This document shows, one piece after another, positions 13,767 to 21,560 of a DNA stretch of 21,560 bases. The translations under genes and the position numbers were made by a program. The DNA lies in the NCBI GenBank assembly GCA_009927255.1, contig RFNJ01000117.1, positions 1-21,560 on the forward strand. Direction: 5' to 3'. Origin of the DNA: Pseudomonadota bacterium (GTDB lineage Bacteria > Pseudomonadota > Alphaproteobacteria > UBA2136 > UBA6156). Position 1 is the first letter of the stretch. The number at the start of each line of letters is the position of its first letter. The notes under the pieces were generated by a model. The model made no database searches. It had not been told where the DNA came from and was given only the letters and a program-made list of their open reading frames with translations.

Positions 13767-14882
13767 ATGCAACTCTCCATTTCCCGCGAAACCTTCGTCC
13801 GCGCCCTGCGCCACACCAGCAACGTTGTGGAAAAACGCTCCACCATCGCCATTCTGGGCAACGTGCGCCTGCATGCGCAGAACAACCGTTTGGAAACCAC
13901 CGCCACCGATAACGACATCGCCGTGCAAGGCACCGCCGAAGCTTTCGTCGATAAACCCGGCACCACCACCGTGGGCGCGCTTAAACTGTTTGAAATTATC
14001 AATAAAATCCCCGAAGGTTCAATGGTCGGGCTGGAACTGGCCGATGGCGGCAGCCGCCTCACCGTCACCGCCGGCAAAAGCAAATTTAGCCTCGCCACCT
14101 TGGGCGCCGAAGCTTTCCCGGACATGACCAAAATCAGCGGCGGCACCTCCTTCACCCTCTCCGCGGTAAACCTGAAAAAACTGCTGGATCGCGTCCAATT
14201 CGCCACCAGCGCCGATGAAACCCGCGCCTACCTCACCGGTGTGTATCTCCATGTCATTCAAGCCGATGGCCAAGCCCTACTGCGCACCGTCGCCACCGAT
14301 GGCCACCGCCTCGCCAAAGCCGATATTCCCTGCCCCGAAGGCGCCGAAGACATGCCCGCCGTCATTCTCCCCCGCAAATGTGTGAACGAATTGAAGAAGT
14401 TGGCTGATGAGAGCAAAGATATCAAACTCACCATCACAGATAAAAAAATCCAAGCCGAAGCCACCGACATCACCTTAACAAGCAAAGTGATAGACGCCAC
14501 CTACCCCGACTACGACCGCGTCATTCCCAAAGACAACCCCACCAGTCTCACCGTCACCCGCCGCAGCCTGCTGCAAGCGGTGGAACGCGTCAGCATCCTC
14601 AGCCACGAAAAAACCCGCAGCGTGCGCTTTAATGCCTTGGAAAATGCGTTGGCCCTTTCGGCAAATAACCCTGACCAAGAAAACGCCAGCGAAGAAGTCA
14701 AGGCCGACTACGCCGGCACCCCGCTGGAAATCGGCTTCAACGCCCGCTACTTGGCCGATATCGGCAGCCAAGTTGGCGGCGACGACATTGTGTTTTATTT
14801 CAAAGACGCTTCCTCACCCGTGCTGGTGAAAGACCCCACCGACCTCACCACCACTTTCGTGGTGATGCCGATGCGCGTATAA
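13767..14882 (+). CDS. dnaN: DNA polymerase III beta subunit (sliding clamp)
   Basis: The ring-shaped clamp that tethers polymerase III to DNA, 371 aa, of normal length. Recognisable segments are the N-terminal MQLSISRETFVRALRHTSNVV, the TIAILGNVRLHA strand, the central RAYLTGVYLHV and ATDGHRLA, and the C-terminal MPMRV, near the usual MPMRL end. The ATG at 13767 restores the normal N-terminus; a TTG in frame at 13728 would add 13 residues of no clamp character. No Shine-Dalgarno is visible, so it may be read by coupling or as a weak site after dnaA. A strong terminator follows, and recF, often next to dnaN, is absent. Confidence 0.97.
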   Translation: MQLSISRETFVRALRHTSNVVEKRSTIAILGNVRLHAQNNRLETTATDNDIAVQGTAEAFVDKPGTTTVGALKLFEIINKIPEGSMVGLELADGGSRLTVTAGKSKFSLATLGAEAFPDMTKISGGTSFTLSAVNLKKLLDRVQFATSADETRAYLTGVYLHVIQADGQALLRTVATDGHRLAKADIPCPEGAEDMPAVILPRKCVNELKKLADESKDIKLTITDKKIQAEATDITLTSKVIDATYPDYDRVIPKDNPTSLTVTRRSLLQAVERVSILSHEKTRSVRFNALENALALSANNPDQENASEEVKADYAGTPLEIGFNARYLADIGSQVGGDDIVFYFKDASSPVLVKDPTDLTTTFVVMPMRV

Positions 14883-14968
14883 AAAACGCGTAAGAACAAA
14901 AAGGGGCGCACCAGAATAAAAAACGGGCCAGGGGGAGGAGGTGCCCGCAATAAAAAATCGATTTGGGC

Positions 14969-14998
14969 AAAACAGGGAGGCTCACCCTCCCTGTTTTT
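14969..14998 (+). terminator. Strong terminator after dnaN
   Basis: A perfect 12-bp stem (14969-14980 with 14986-14997, loop CTCAC) ends in a run of five T (14994-14998). It lies 86 bases past the dnaN stop. The A run on the left arm means it could also stop minus-strand transcription arriving from fadE. Confidence 0.85.
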
Positions 14999-15058
14999 GT
15001 CTGCTGGAAGGGATATTCTCTCTCCATTACTCCAACTCTTAAAATAGCACGAAGGGGT

Positions 15059-15077
15059 TAAGGGGCGTAGCCCCTTA
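15059..15077. repeat. Perfect 8-bp palindrome in the dnaN-fadE gap
   Basis: 15059-15066 pairs exactly with 15070-15077 around GTA. It lies 54 bases past the fadE stop on the minus strand. Neither strand has a T run after it, so it is a weak terminator candidate or part of the palindromic element next to it. Confidence 0.5.
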
Positions 15078-15087
15078 GGCGGCGGAT

Positions 15088-15120
15088 GCCGTCATTGCGA
15101 GCCGAAGGCGCGGCAATCTC
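15088..15120. repeat. Putative extragenic palindromic element (GTCATTGCGAG type)
   Basis: The element starts GCCGTCATTGCGAG and ends GCAATCTC. ATTGC (15094-15098) pairs with GCAAT (15113-15117), and an inner GCC-gaa-GGC stem (15101-15109) completes a hairpin. Motifs of this type recur as dispersed intergenic repeats in many bacterial genomes. Only this copy of this exact form is in the window, so dispersal here is not shown. Confidence 0.5.
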
Positions 15121-15131
15121 ACTTTCTTACC

Positions 15132-17609
15132 CTACTTCAGCCCCCGATGCTCCCCCACACTAAAAGCCGCCACCTGCACCACAGTATTGGTCAGCTTCCA
15201 AGCCTCATCCAGAAGCTTTTTCTCGGTGGCGGAAACAATCCCCTGCCGCAACGCCAAAGTGTTCAGCATCAGCGCTGCATCCGCCGCAGGCGCAGGCTTT
15301 TTCAGCAGCCCAATCTTCATCGCCTGCGCAATTTTCTTCTGCGCCCCCTGCGCCGCCAACACCGCCGCATAGGCGGCTTCCAGCATGCCAAGGCTTGGCT
15401 CTTTGCTATCTGGCAGATGAATCTCCGCCGTCAACGCCCGCCGCACACCGGTATTCTCATCCAGCACGCTATCCACCAGTCGCTCCATCTGCGCATCGCG
15501 CAGCGGGCGGTGGCGCAGGCCAAACGGCAGCACCACCCAACGCACCGCCCCAGCCAGCAGTTGGTTGGGCAAGTTCGCCAGCACGCCATCAATCGCGCTC
15601 TCGGCCATATAGAATGCATGGCTGATAGCATAATCAATCACCGCCTTGTGCTCTTTGGGATTTTTATCATCATGTGCCTGCTTCAGCACCGCGCTGGCCA
15701 AATAAAGCCAGGCAAAAGCATCAGCATAGCGTCCGCTTAAGTGTTCGCGGCGCTTCAAGCTGCCACCCAGCGTAATCAGCCCCACATCCGCCACCACCGC
15801 AAACATCGCACTTAGGCGCGCCAGTTTCCGCACCTGCTTGCGGTTTTTCACCTTACGCGCCACTGGCACTAGCCAGCTGCCCAACACCCCCAGCACCAGC
15901 GCCCGTGCCATGTTGCGGCACAGGTGATTTATGTGGCCAAACAGCGCGGTATCAAACGCTTTCACATCACCCGCGCCAATCGCCGCCACTTCAGCTTGCA
16001 AGTATGGATGGCACCGAATTGCTCCCTGCCCAAAAATAATCAACGAACGCGTCAAAATGTTCGCCCCCTCCACCGTAATCCCAATCGGAATCGCACTGTA
16101 AGGCCGGCTTAAAATATTCGCCGGTCCACGGCAAATTGCGCCACCCGCCATAATATCCATGCCATCGTTCACCGCCGTGCGCATGCCTTCGGTCAGGTAA
16201 GCCTTGGCAATCGCCGAAACCACCGAAGGATGCTCCCCCGCATCCACCGCCCCACACGTCAAGCTACGCGCCGCACTCATGGTATAAGCCAGCCCCGCAA
16301 TCCGTGCCAATCGCTCGCGCACACCCTCAAACTTACCAATCGGCATGCCAAACTGCTGGCGCACTACCGCATAAGCGCTGCTGGCACGTAAGGCCAGCTG
16401 CGCACCGCCCACACTCAGCGATGGCAACGAAATCCCCCGCCCTGCCGAAAGCGCCTCCATCAACATCCGCCAACCTTGCCCGGCATAAGCCTCGCCACCA
16501 ATAATATAATCCAGCGGCACAAATACCTTTTCACCACGCAGCGGCCCGTTTTGGAACGGCACGCCCATCGGGTCATGGCGCTGGCCAATCACCAGTCCCT
16601 TGGTGTCGCGCGGCAGCAGCGCCAACGTAATGCCAATCTCGCTTTTCTCGCCCAGCAAATGCTCGGGGTCATAAAGCCGGAACGCAAGCCCCACCACGGT
16701 GGCCACCGGCGCCAACGTAATGTAGCGCTTGTTAAAGGTTAAATAGATGCCGGTAATGGTTTTGCCCTGCCACTTGCCCTTGCCCACCACGCCCACGCTG
16801 GTGCCATTGGCGGCATCCGATCCCGCATGCGGCTCGGTCAAGCCAAAGCACGGCAATTCTTCGCCGGTCGCCAGCTTTTTCAAATAACGCTTTTTCTGCT
16901 CTTCGGTACCATACCGAATCAGCAATTCGCCAGGCCCCAGCGAATTCGGCACCATCACCGTAATCGCCGCCGTCAGGCTGCGGCTGGCAATTTTGGTCAC
17001 CACTGCCGCATGGGCGTTGGCCGAAAAACCTAAGCCGCCATGCTCGCGTGGAATAATCATCCCCAAAAATTTCTTATCTTTAATAAATTTCCACACCTTC
17101 GGCGGCAAGTCGCGCAACTGGGCAATTTCATGGTCATCCAGCATGTCGCACAGCTCGGCAGTCGGGCCATTTAAAAACGCTTCTTCCGTCGCATTCAGCG
17201 GCTTAATCCGAAAGTTAAACAGCTTGTTCCAGTTCGGCTTGCCGCTAAACAACTCGCCATCCCACCACACCGTCCCCGCTTCCAGCGCAATGCGCTCGGT
17301 GTCGCCAATCACCGGCAAAGTTTTAGCCGCCAGCTTCATCGCCCAGCTTGAAATCAACACCCGCCGAACAGCCGGAACCCCCAAAACCACCGCCAACACC
17401 GCCACACCACCCGCCACCGCTTGCCACACCAGCGGGTTGCTGCATCCCGCCGCCCAGCACGCCCCCAGCAGCAGCGCCGCCGCGCTTACCCATGCCCAAA
17501 ATCCCTTGCCATGCCACGCCAGCGCCACCATCAGCAGCGGCGCCGCAATTACCAAAACCGGCCATTCAATCATCGGCAGTTGGTTCATTACATTATTCAG
17601 CATCTCCAT
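15132..17609 (-). CDS. fadE: acyl-CoA dehydrogenase FadE (long, membrane-anchored type)
   Basis: Catalyses the first oxidation of beta-oxidation, acyl-CoA to trans-2-enoyl-CoA, passing electrons to the respiratory chain. At 825 aa it matches the E. coli FadE type (about 814 aa), not the 380-600 aa dehydrogenases. Three membrane helices come first (about 14-32, 37-56, 60-79). Then follow segments nearly identical to E. coli FadE: VPNSLGPGELL, NKRYITLAP, VPFQNGP, DYIIGG, GQGWRMLMEALSAGRGI, TVEGANILTRS (its Glu at the place of the catalytic base) and LGGSLKRRE. The ATG at 17609 is chosen because AAAGGTG precedes it; ATGs at 17624 and 17603 are alternatives. It is the last gene of the fadA-fadN-fadE group, 18 bases after fadN. 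Confidence 0.95.
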   Translation of the reverse strand: MEMLNNVMNQLPMIEWPVLVIAAPLLMVALAWHGKGFWAWVSAAALLLGACWAAGCSNPLVWQAVAGGVAVLAVVLGVPAVRRVLISSWAMKLAAKTLPVIGDTERIALEAGTVWWDGELFSGKPNWNKLFNFRIKPLNATEEAFLNGPTAELCDMLDDHEIAQLRDLPPKVWKFIKDKKFLGMIIPREHGGLGFSANAHAAVVTKIASRSLTAAITVMVPNSLGPGELLIRYGTEEQKKRYLKKLATGEELPCFGLTEPHAGSDAANGTSVGVVGKGKWQGKTITGIYLTFNKRYITLAPVATVVGLAFRLYDPEHLLGEKSEIGITLALLPRDTKGLVIGQRHDPMGVPFQNGPLRGEKVFVPLDYIIGGEAYAGQGWRMLMEALSAGRGISLPSLSVGGAQLALRASSAYAVVRQQFGMPIGKFEGVRERLARIAGLAYTMSAARSLTCGAVDAGEHPSVVSAIAKAYLTEGMRTAVNDGMDIMAGGAICRGPANILSRPYSAIPIGITVEGANILTRSLIIFGQGAIRCHPYLQAEVAAIGAGDVKAFDTALFGHINHLCRNMARALVLGVLGSWLVPVARKVKNRKQVRKLARLSAMFAVVADVGLITLGGSLKRREHLSGRYADAFAWLYLASAVLKQAHDDKNPKEHKAVIDYAISHAFYMAESAIDGVLANLPNQLLAGAVRWVVLPFGLRHRPLRDAQMERLVDSVLDENTGVRRALTAEIHLPDSKEPSLGMLEAAYAAVLAAQGAQKKIAQAMKIGLLKKPAPAADAALMLNTLALRQGIVSATEKKLLDEAWKLTNTVVQVAAFSVGEHRGLK

Positions 17610-17627
17610 CTCATCACCTTTCATTCA

Positions 17628-20159
17628 CTAATTGCGCAGCGGCTTGCCCTTGCGCAGCATATGGATAACCCGCGCCCGCGTGCCATTGGTCGCGCTCAGG
17701 CGCATAAAGCTTGCCCGCTCCAGCTCCAGCACATCGTCTTCGGTCAGGGTAAAGGTATGGTCATAGCGCGGGCTGGCGGTCAGCGCAGCGGCCAGCTCGG
17801 TGCCCACCACCACATCATGCTTGGTCGCCAAGCCCTTGTTGACAAAATCCTTCAGCGCCAGTTTCAACGCCGCCAAACCACTTAGTCCCGGCAGATTGTA
17901 AACAAACGGCTTAGGCGGCACAAAATCCGGCACCATCGCCAACGCCCGCGCCTTCGCCGCCGCCAGCAAACGGTCGCGGTTCATCACAATCTCATCGGTG
18001 TGGCGTAAGAATAAAAGGTCGCGGCTTTCGGCGGCCGATTTCCCCACCTTCGCCGTCGCCACCGTCTCAAACACCTGCGCCACCGCAGGCATTGGCCCGC
18101 CCTTGTGGCGCGGCGCGGTGGCGGCGCGGCCCAGCAATTCCTTGCAGCCGCCCCAGCCGGGGATAATCCCCACCCCCACCTCCACCAGCCCAATGTAACT
18201 CTCGGCATGCGCCACCAACGCATGGCAATGCAGCAACGTCTCCGCCCCGCCGCCCAGCGCCATTCCTTGCGGCGCGCCGACAATCGGGAACGGCGCGTAC
18301 TTCATCGCCTGCATCTGCCCCTGCCCATACACCAAAATCCACCGAATAAACGGGTAAAGCCGCAGCACGCTGGCCAAGTAAAGCATCAAAATATTGGCCC
18401 CAACCGAAAAATTGCTCCCCTCATTATAAATCACCATCGCCTTGAATCCCAGTTTCGGCAGCTTCCGCACCGCCCGCCCCATCATCCATAAACTCAGCGG
18501 GTTTAGGCTGTTCATCTTGCTATGAAATTCAAGGCACGCCACGCCATCGCCAATGTCCCACACACTCGCCGCGCTGCACCCAAACAACCGCTTACTACGC
18601 CGCTTCACATCTTCCAGCAGCAGCACGCCAGCAGGGCGCTTCAGCGGCACATAAACCCCGCTGGTGGTCAAAAAGCACAGCTGCCCATCCTGCACCCGGT
18701 AAAGGCTGCGCCCCGCCGCCACCTCAATAATCTTTGGCAGCGGCTTACCCATCGCCCGCACTTGCTCGGCAAACCAAGCCACTCCCAGTCGGTCAATCAG
18801 CTCAAACGGCCCATATTTCCAGTTAAACCCCAGCCGCATCGCCGCATCCACCTGCGCCAAGGTGCTGGCAATGCTGCCACTATGAGTCCCCACCAACTGC
18901 GCACTATAAAGTAAAGTTTCCAGCAGCACTTTCTTGGCATAACGGGCAGGCAAGCTGTCATGCTCCAGCATGGCTCTCAAACCTTTACCCTTCGCCAACC
19001 CCGCCGCCGCTACCTTGGGCCGCTTAGCTGCAATGTGCTTCATCTCTCCACCCGCTGCCATTGCTGGCAAATCCAATACCAGCTTGTTCTTGGCGGCATC
19101 CAGCATATAAAACCCGCCCTTGCCCTTGCGCCCGGTAAACCCCGCGCCAATCAACTGCCCCAGCAGCTCTGGCGCTGGCCCCAACTGCCGGAACATATCC
19201 TGCGCTGGCAACTGCCCCAACATGCTACCCAGCACATGCGGCATCAAGTCCAACCCTACCAAATCCAGCAACCCAAACACCCCCGTCGCCGGTATCCCCG
19301 CAGGCTTGCCCAAAACCGCATCCGCCTCCTCAACGCTCACCCCCATTTTCAGCCCATGCACCACCGCCGCATGCAACCAATACGTCCCAATCCGGTTGGC
19401 AATAAACCCCGGCGTATCTTTGGCATGAATCACCGTCTTCCCCAGCCGTCGGTCACAAAAATCCTCAATCGCCGCCACCGCTGCGGGCACCACATCACCA
19501 TGGCTCACCAGCTCCAGCAAGCGCAAGTAGCGTGGCGGATTAAAAAAGTGGGTAATCACAAAATGCTGTTTAAAGCTCGCCGTCTGCCCCTTTACCAGCT
19601 GCGCCAGCGGAATGGTCGAGGTATTGGAACTCACAATCGCCCGCCCATGCCGATGCTTGGCAATCATATGATAAATCTGGTGCTTCACCTCAAGCTTCTC
19701 AATCACCGCCTCCACAATCCAGTCGCACTCCTTAAGCCGCGCCGCATCGCTCTGCGTATTGCACGGCGTAATCAGCGCCGCATTTTTCGGGTGCATCAAC
19801 GCTGCGGGATTACTCTTCTTCAGCTTCTCAATCGCCCCCGCCGCAATCCCGCTCATCGCCGCACGGCTGCGCGCCCCCTCCACGGGTCGGTCAAACAACA
19901 ATACCGGAATCCCCGCATTCGCCACCTGCGCCGCAATCCCCGCGCCCATCACCCCCGCGCCAATCACCGCCACCTGCTTAATTTCATAAGTCCTCGCCGC
20001 AGAACCACCCCGCCGCTCAACGCTCCGCCGCTCCACCTTCGCCGCACCGCGCGCTGTCTGCCGACGCTCCGCCACCCGTCGTTCACCACCACGCGGCATC
20101 ATTTTTTTAGCGGCTACTGAAGCCCTCCGCACCCCCTTCTTGGCAACCCGCGCCGCCAT
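17628..20159 (-). CDS. fadN: 3-hydroxyacyl-CoA dehydrogenase / enoyl-CoA hydratase, FadN type
   Basis: Bifunctional beta-oxidation enzyme, 843 aa, hydrating enoyl-CoA and oxidising 3-hydroxyacyl-CoA. The dehydrogenase comes first, as in Bacillus FadN and opposite to E. coli FadB/FadJ. The NAD-binding GAGVMGAG is at 67-74, followed by SSNTSTIPL, THFFNP (catalytic His) and KDTPGFIANRI. The C-terminal crotonase domain has GMALGGGAE and GLVEVGVGIIPGWGG, with both expected Glu residues. The first 55 residues are an extra, Arg/Lys/Ala-rich stretch with four ERR triplets, absent from the Bacillus protein as I know it. The start, three bases after the fadA stop, has only a weak GAGCGGG site; in-frame ATGs at residues 20 and 21 are alternatives that still leave most of the extension. 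Confidence 0.93.
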   Translation of the reverse strand: MAARVAKKGVRRASVAAKKMMPRGGERRVAERRQTARGAAKVERRSVERRGGSAARTYEIKQVAVIGAGVMGAGIAAQVANAGIPVLLFDRPVEGARSRAAMSGIAAGAIEKLKKSNPAALMHPKNAALITPCNTQSDAARLKECDWIVEAVIEKLEVKHQIYHMIAKHRHGRAIVSSNTSTIPLAQLVKGQTASFKQHFVITHFFNPPRYLRLLELVSHGDVVPAAVAAIEDFCDRRLGKTVIHAKDTPGFIANRIGTYWLHAAVVHGLKMGVSVEEADAVLGKPAGIPATGVFGLLDLVGLDLMPHVLGSMLGQLPAQDMFRQLGPAPELLGQLIGAGFTGRKGKGGFYMLDAAKNKLVLDLPAMAAGGEMKHIAAKRPKVAAAGLAKGKGLRAMLEHDSLPARYAKKVLLETLLYSAQLVGTHSGSIASTLAQVDAAMRLGFNWKYGPFELIDRLGVAWFAEQVRAMGKPLPKIIEVAAGRSLYRVQDGQLCFLTTSGVYVPLKRPAGVLLLEDVKRRSKRLFGCSAASVWDIGDGVACLEFHSKMNSLNPLSLWMMGRAVRKLPKLGFKAMVIYNEGSNFSVGANILMLYLASVLRLYPFIRWILVYGQGQMQAMKYAPFPIVGAPQGMALGGGAETLLHCHALVAHAESYIGLVEVGVGIIPGWGGCKELLGRAATAPRHKGGPMPAVAQVFETVATAKVGKSAAESRDLLFLRHTDEIVMNRDRLLAAAKARALAMVPDFVPPKPFVYNLPGLSGLAALKLALKDFVNKGLATKHDVVVGTELAAALTASPRYDHTFTLTEDDVLELERASFMRLSATNGTRARVIHMLRKGKPLRN

Positions 20160-20162
20160 CGC

Positions 20163-21338
20163 TTACGCCCGCTCCAGCACGGTGGCAATGCCTTGTCCGC
20201 CGCCAATGCATTGGGTCGCCAGCGCATATTTGCCCTTCAAAGTCTTCAACAGCAGCGCCGCCTTCCCCGTAATCCGAGCACCGGATGCCCCCAGCGGATG
20301 CCCCAACGCAATCGCCCCACCATGCAAATTTACGCGTTTCGTATCAAGTTTCAGCTCCTGCAAAACCGCCAGCGATTGCGCCGCAAAAGCCTCATTCAAC
20401 TCCACCACATCCATCTGCCCCAGCGTCAAGCCCGCGCGCAGCAAGGCTTTGGTGGAAGACTCCACCGGCCCCAAGCCCATAATCTCTGGCTGGCAGCCCG
20501 AAATCGCCACACTCTTAATCCGCGCCAAAATCGGCAACTTATGCCGCTTGGCAAAGCTCTCACTCGCTACCATCACCGCCGCCGCGCCATCTGTAAGCGG
20601 TGAAGACGTCCCCGCCGTCACCGTCCCCTTGGCATCAAACGCTGGCTTTAAGCTACCCAAACTCTCCATCGTGCTGTCGGCCCGCACGCAGCCGTCCACC
20701 GCCACCGTCCCCGCCCCGGTCACAATTGGCACAATCTCATCCTTAAAGCCGCCACTTGCCTGCGCCGCCGCTGCGCGCTTGTGGCTTTCCAGTGCAAAAG
20801 CGTCTTGCGCACTTCGTTCAATCTTAAATTTCTTCGCCAAGTTCTCCGCCGTCTCGCCCATGCCCATGTAAGCCTGCGGATACTTCCCATGCAGCCCCGG
20901 GTGCGGCATCGGGTTAAAGCCACCAATCGGAATCCGACTCATCGATTCCACCCCCGCGCACACAAACAGCTCACCCGCCCCCATCTGAATCGCCCCCGCA
21001 GCAATATGAATTGCCTGCATCGAAGATCCGCAAAAGCGGTTGATGGTCAACCCACCCACACTTAAAGGCAGCCCCGCCAAAAAGCCAATCAACCGCGCCA
21101 CATTAAAGCCCTGTTCAGCCTCAGGGAAGGCACACCCCACAATCAAATCTTCCACATGTTCGGCCAGTTTGGCGGCGGTGGTATTGCCCTGCTTGGCCAC
21201 GCGGGCCACCAGCGCTTTCACCACTTGGGCAGCAATCTCATCGGGCCGCGTTTGCGCCAAAGCGCCCTTGTTAGCAGGCGTAAACGGCGAGCGCGCATAC
21301 CCCACAATCACCACCGGAACCGCAAACGAAGCACCCAT
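20163..21338 (-). CDS. fadA: acetyl-CoA acyltransferase (3-ketoacyl-CoA thiolase)
   Basis: Thiolase closing the beta-oxidation cycle by cleaving 3-ketoacyl-CoA with CoA. It is 391 aa, the usual length. The nucleophilic Cys is in NRFCGSSMQA. The other signatures are ELNEAFAAQ, GGAIALGHPLGASGAR (His) and the C-terminal CIGGGQG (second Cys). The opening VVIVGYARSPF is typical. The ATG at 21338 is preferred; a TTG seven codons upstream (21359) would add a Lys-rich start. A weak AAGAG lies before the ATG. It is the first gene of the operon, four to six bases from fadN, so the promoter should lie in the 220 bases upstream; I see no clear one. Confidence 0.94.
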   Translation of the reverse strand: MGASFAVPVVIVGYARSPFTPANKGALAQTRPDEIAAQVVKALVARVAKQGNTTAAKLAEHVEDLIVGCAFPEAEQGFNVARLIGFLAGLPLSVGGLTINRFCGSSMQAIHIAAGAIQMGAGELFVCAGVESMSRIPIGGFNPMPHPGLHGKYPQAYMGMGETAENLAKKFKIERSAQDAFALESHKRAAAAQASGGFKDEIVPIVTGAGTVAVDGCVRADSTMESLGSLKPAFDAKGTVTAGTSSPLTDGAAAVMVASESFAKRHKLPILARIKSVAISGCQPEIMGLGPVESSTKALLRAGLTLGQMDVVELNEAFAAQSLAVLQELKLDTKRVNLHGGAIALGHPLGASGARITGKAALLLKTLKGKYALATQCIGGGQGIATVLERA

Positions 21339-21496
21339 CGCTCTTACTTTCTTTTTCAAATTCTTACCCCAATCCTAGCCAATTCCCACCAACTTTACCA
21401 GCAACCTGCCAAAACCCACCCCGCCCCCCTGTCCCCCTCCTGCCACAACATCATATGGCAAAATGCATAATTTACTGGATTAAGCACCCCACGTGG

Positions 21497-21560
21497 GCCG
21501 TCATTCCAGAAGCTTAGATTTTGCGAGATGAGCGCTTGCGAATCCGCAAAATCAAGCTAT
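21497..21560. repeat. Long imperfect palindrome at the right edge (GTCATTCCAG type)
   Basis: Begins GCCGTCATTCCAG, sharing nine bases with the element at 15088. A long hairpin follows: AGCTT (21511-21515) and GATTTTGCG (21517-21525), separated by one bulged A, pair with CGCAAAATC (21545-21553) and AAGCT (21554-21558) around a 19-base loop. It may continue beyond the window. It could be a dispersed repeat or the terminator region of the next gene; no T run is visible. Confidence 0.5.

Noticed and set aside
1..21560. CRISPR arrays, transposases, toxin-antitoxin pairs, tRNAs or phage genes
   Set aside because: No regularly spaced repeats, no tRNA T-loop context and no recognisable protein motif of these kinds was found on either strand.

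Overview
The window is a bacterial chromosome segment of moderately high GC, made up almost entirely of housekeeping genes. Several traits suggest Alphaproteobacteria: rpsT immediately upstream of dnaA, ffh followed by rpsP-rimM, an S16 with a long Ala/Lys-rich tail, a MutL carrying the endonuclease motif, and a short FtsY. I cannot place it more finely from the sequence alone. I see no CRISPR array, transposase, prophage, tRNA or rRNA.

Left part (1-6818), mostly minus strand: an exported DsbA-family thiol oxidoreductase, an unknown 125-aa protein followed by a clear terminator, mutL, pgi, ftsY and a signal-peptide membrane protein of unknown function. One small plus-strand gene (3328-3627) sits between mutL and pgi with its own candidate promoter, ribosome binding site and hairpin terminator. 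Its codon use differs from its neighbours, so it looks like an independent insertion.

Middle (6911-9348), plus strand: ffh, then a 168-nt leader with two hairpins, then rpsP and rimM overlapping by one base. The trmD and rplS genes that usually follow rimM are absent. Instead come two unknown genes (9409-9735 and 9841-10350), each followed by a hairpin, and a degenerate aldo/keto-reductase-like protein.

Replication block (11689-14998), plus strand: a perfect DnaA box, rpsT with its terminator, dnaA and dnaN, closed by a strong hairpin terminator.

Right part (21338-15132), minus strand: a tightly packed fatty-acid beta-oxidation operon, fadA-fadN-fadE. FadN has the dehydrogenase-first domain order of Bacillus FadN and carries an unusual basic N-terminal extension. 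FadE is the long, membrane-anchored E. coli type. With an acyl-CoA synthetase encoded elsewhere, these three proteins would cover all four steps of the beta-oxidation spiral.

Two larger patterns go beyond the gene list. Strand composition flips sharply: the plus strand is C-rich over most of the window but G-rich at about 890-1660 and 6345-9400, with edges inside genes or at operon breaks. Intergenic palindromic elements that share a GCCGTCATT start lie at 15088 and 21497. I do not see a convincing new multi-gene system. The best leads for novelty are the small autonomous gene at 3328, the unknown pair at 9409-10350, the structured rpsP leader and the FadN extension.
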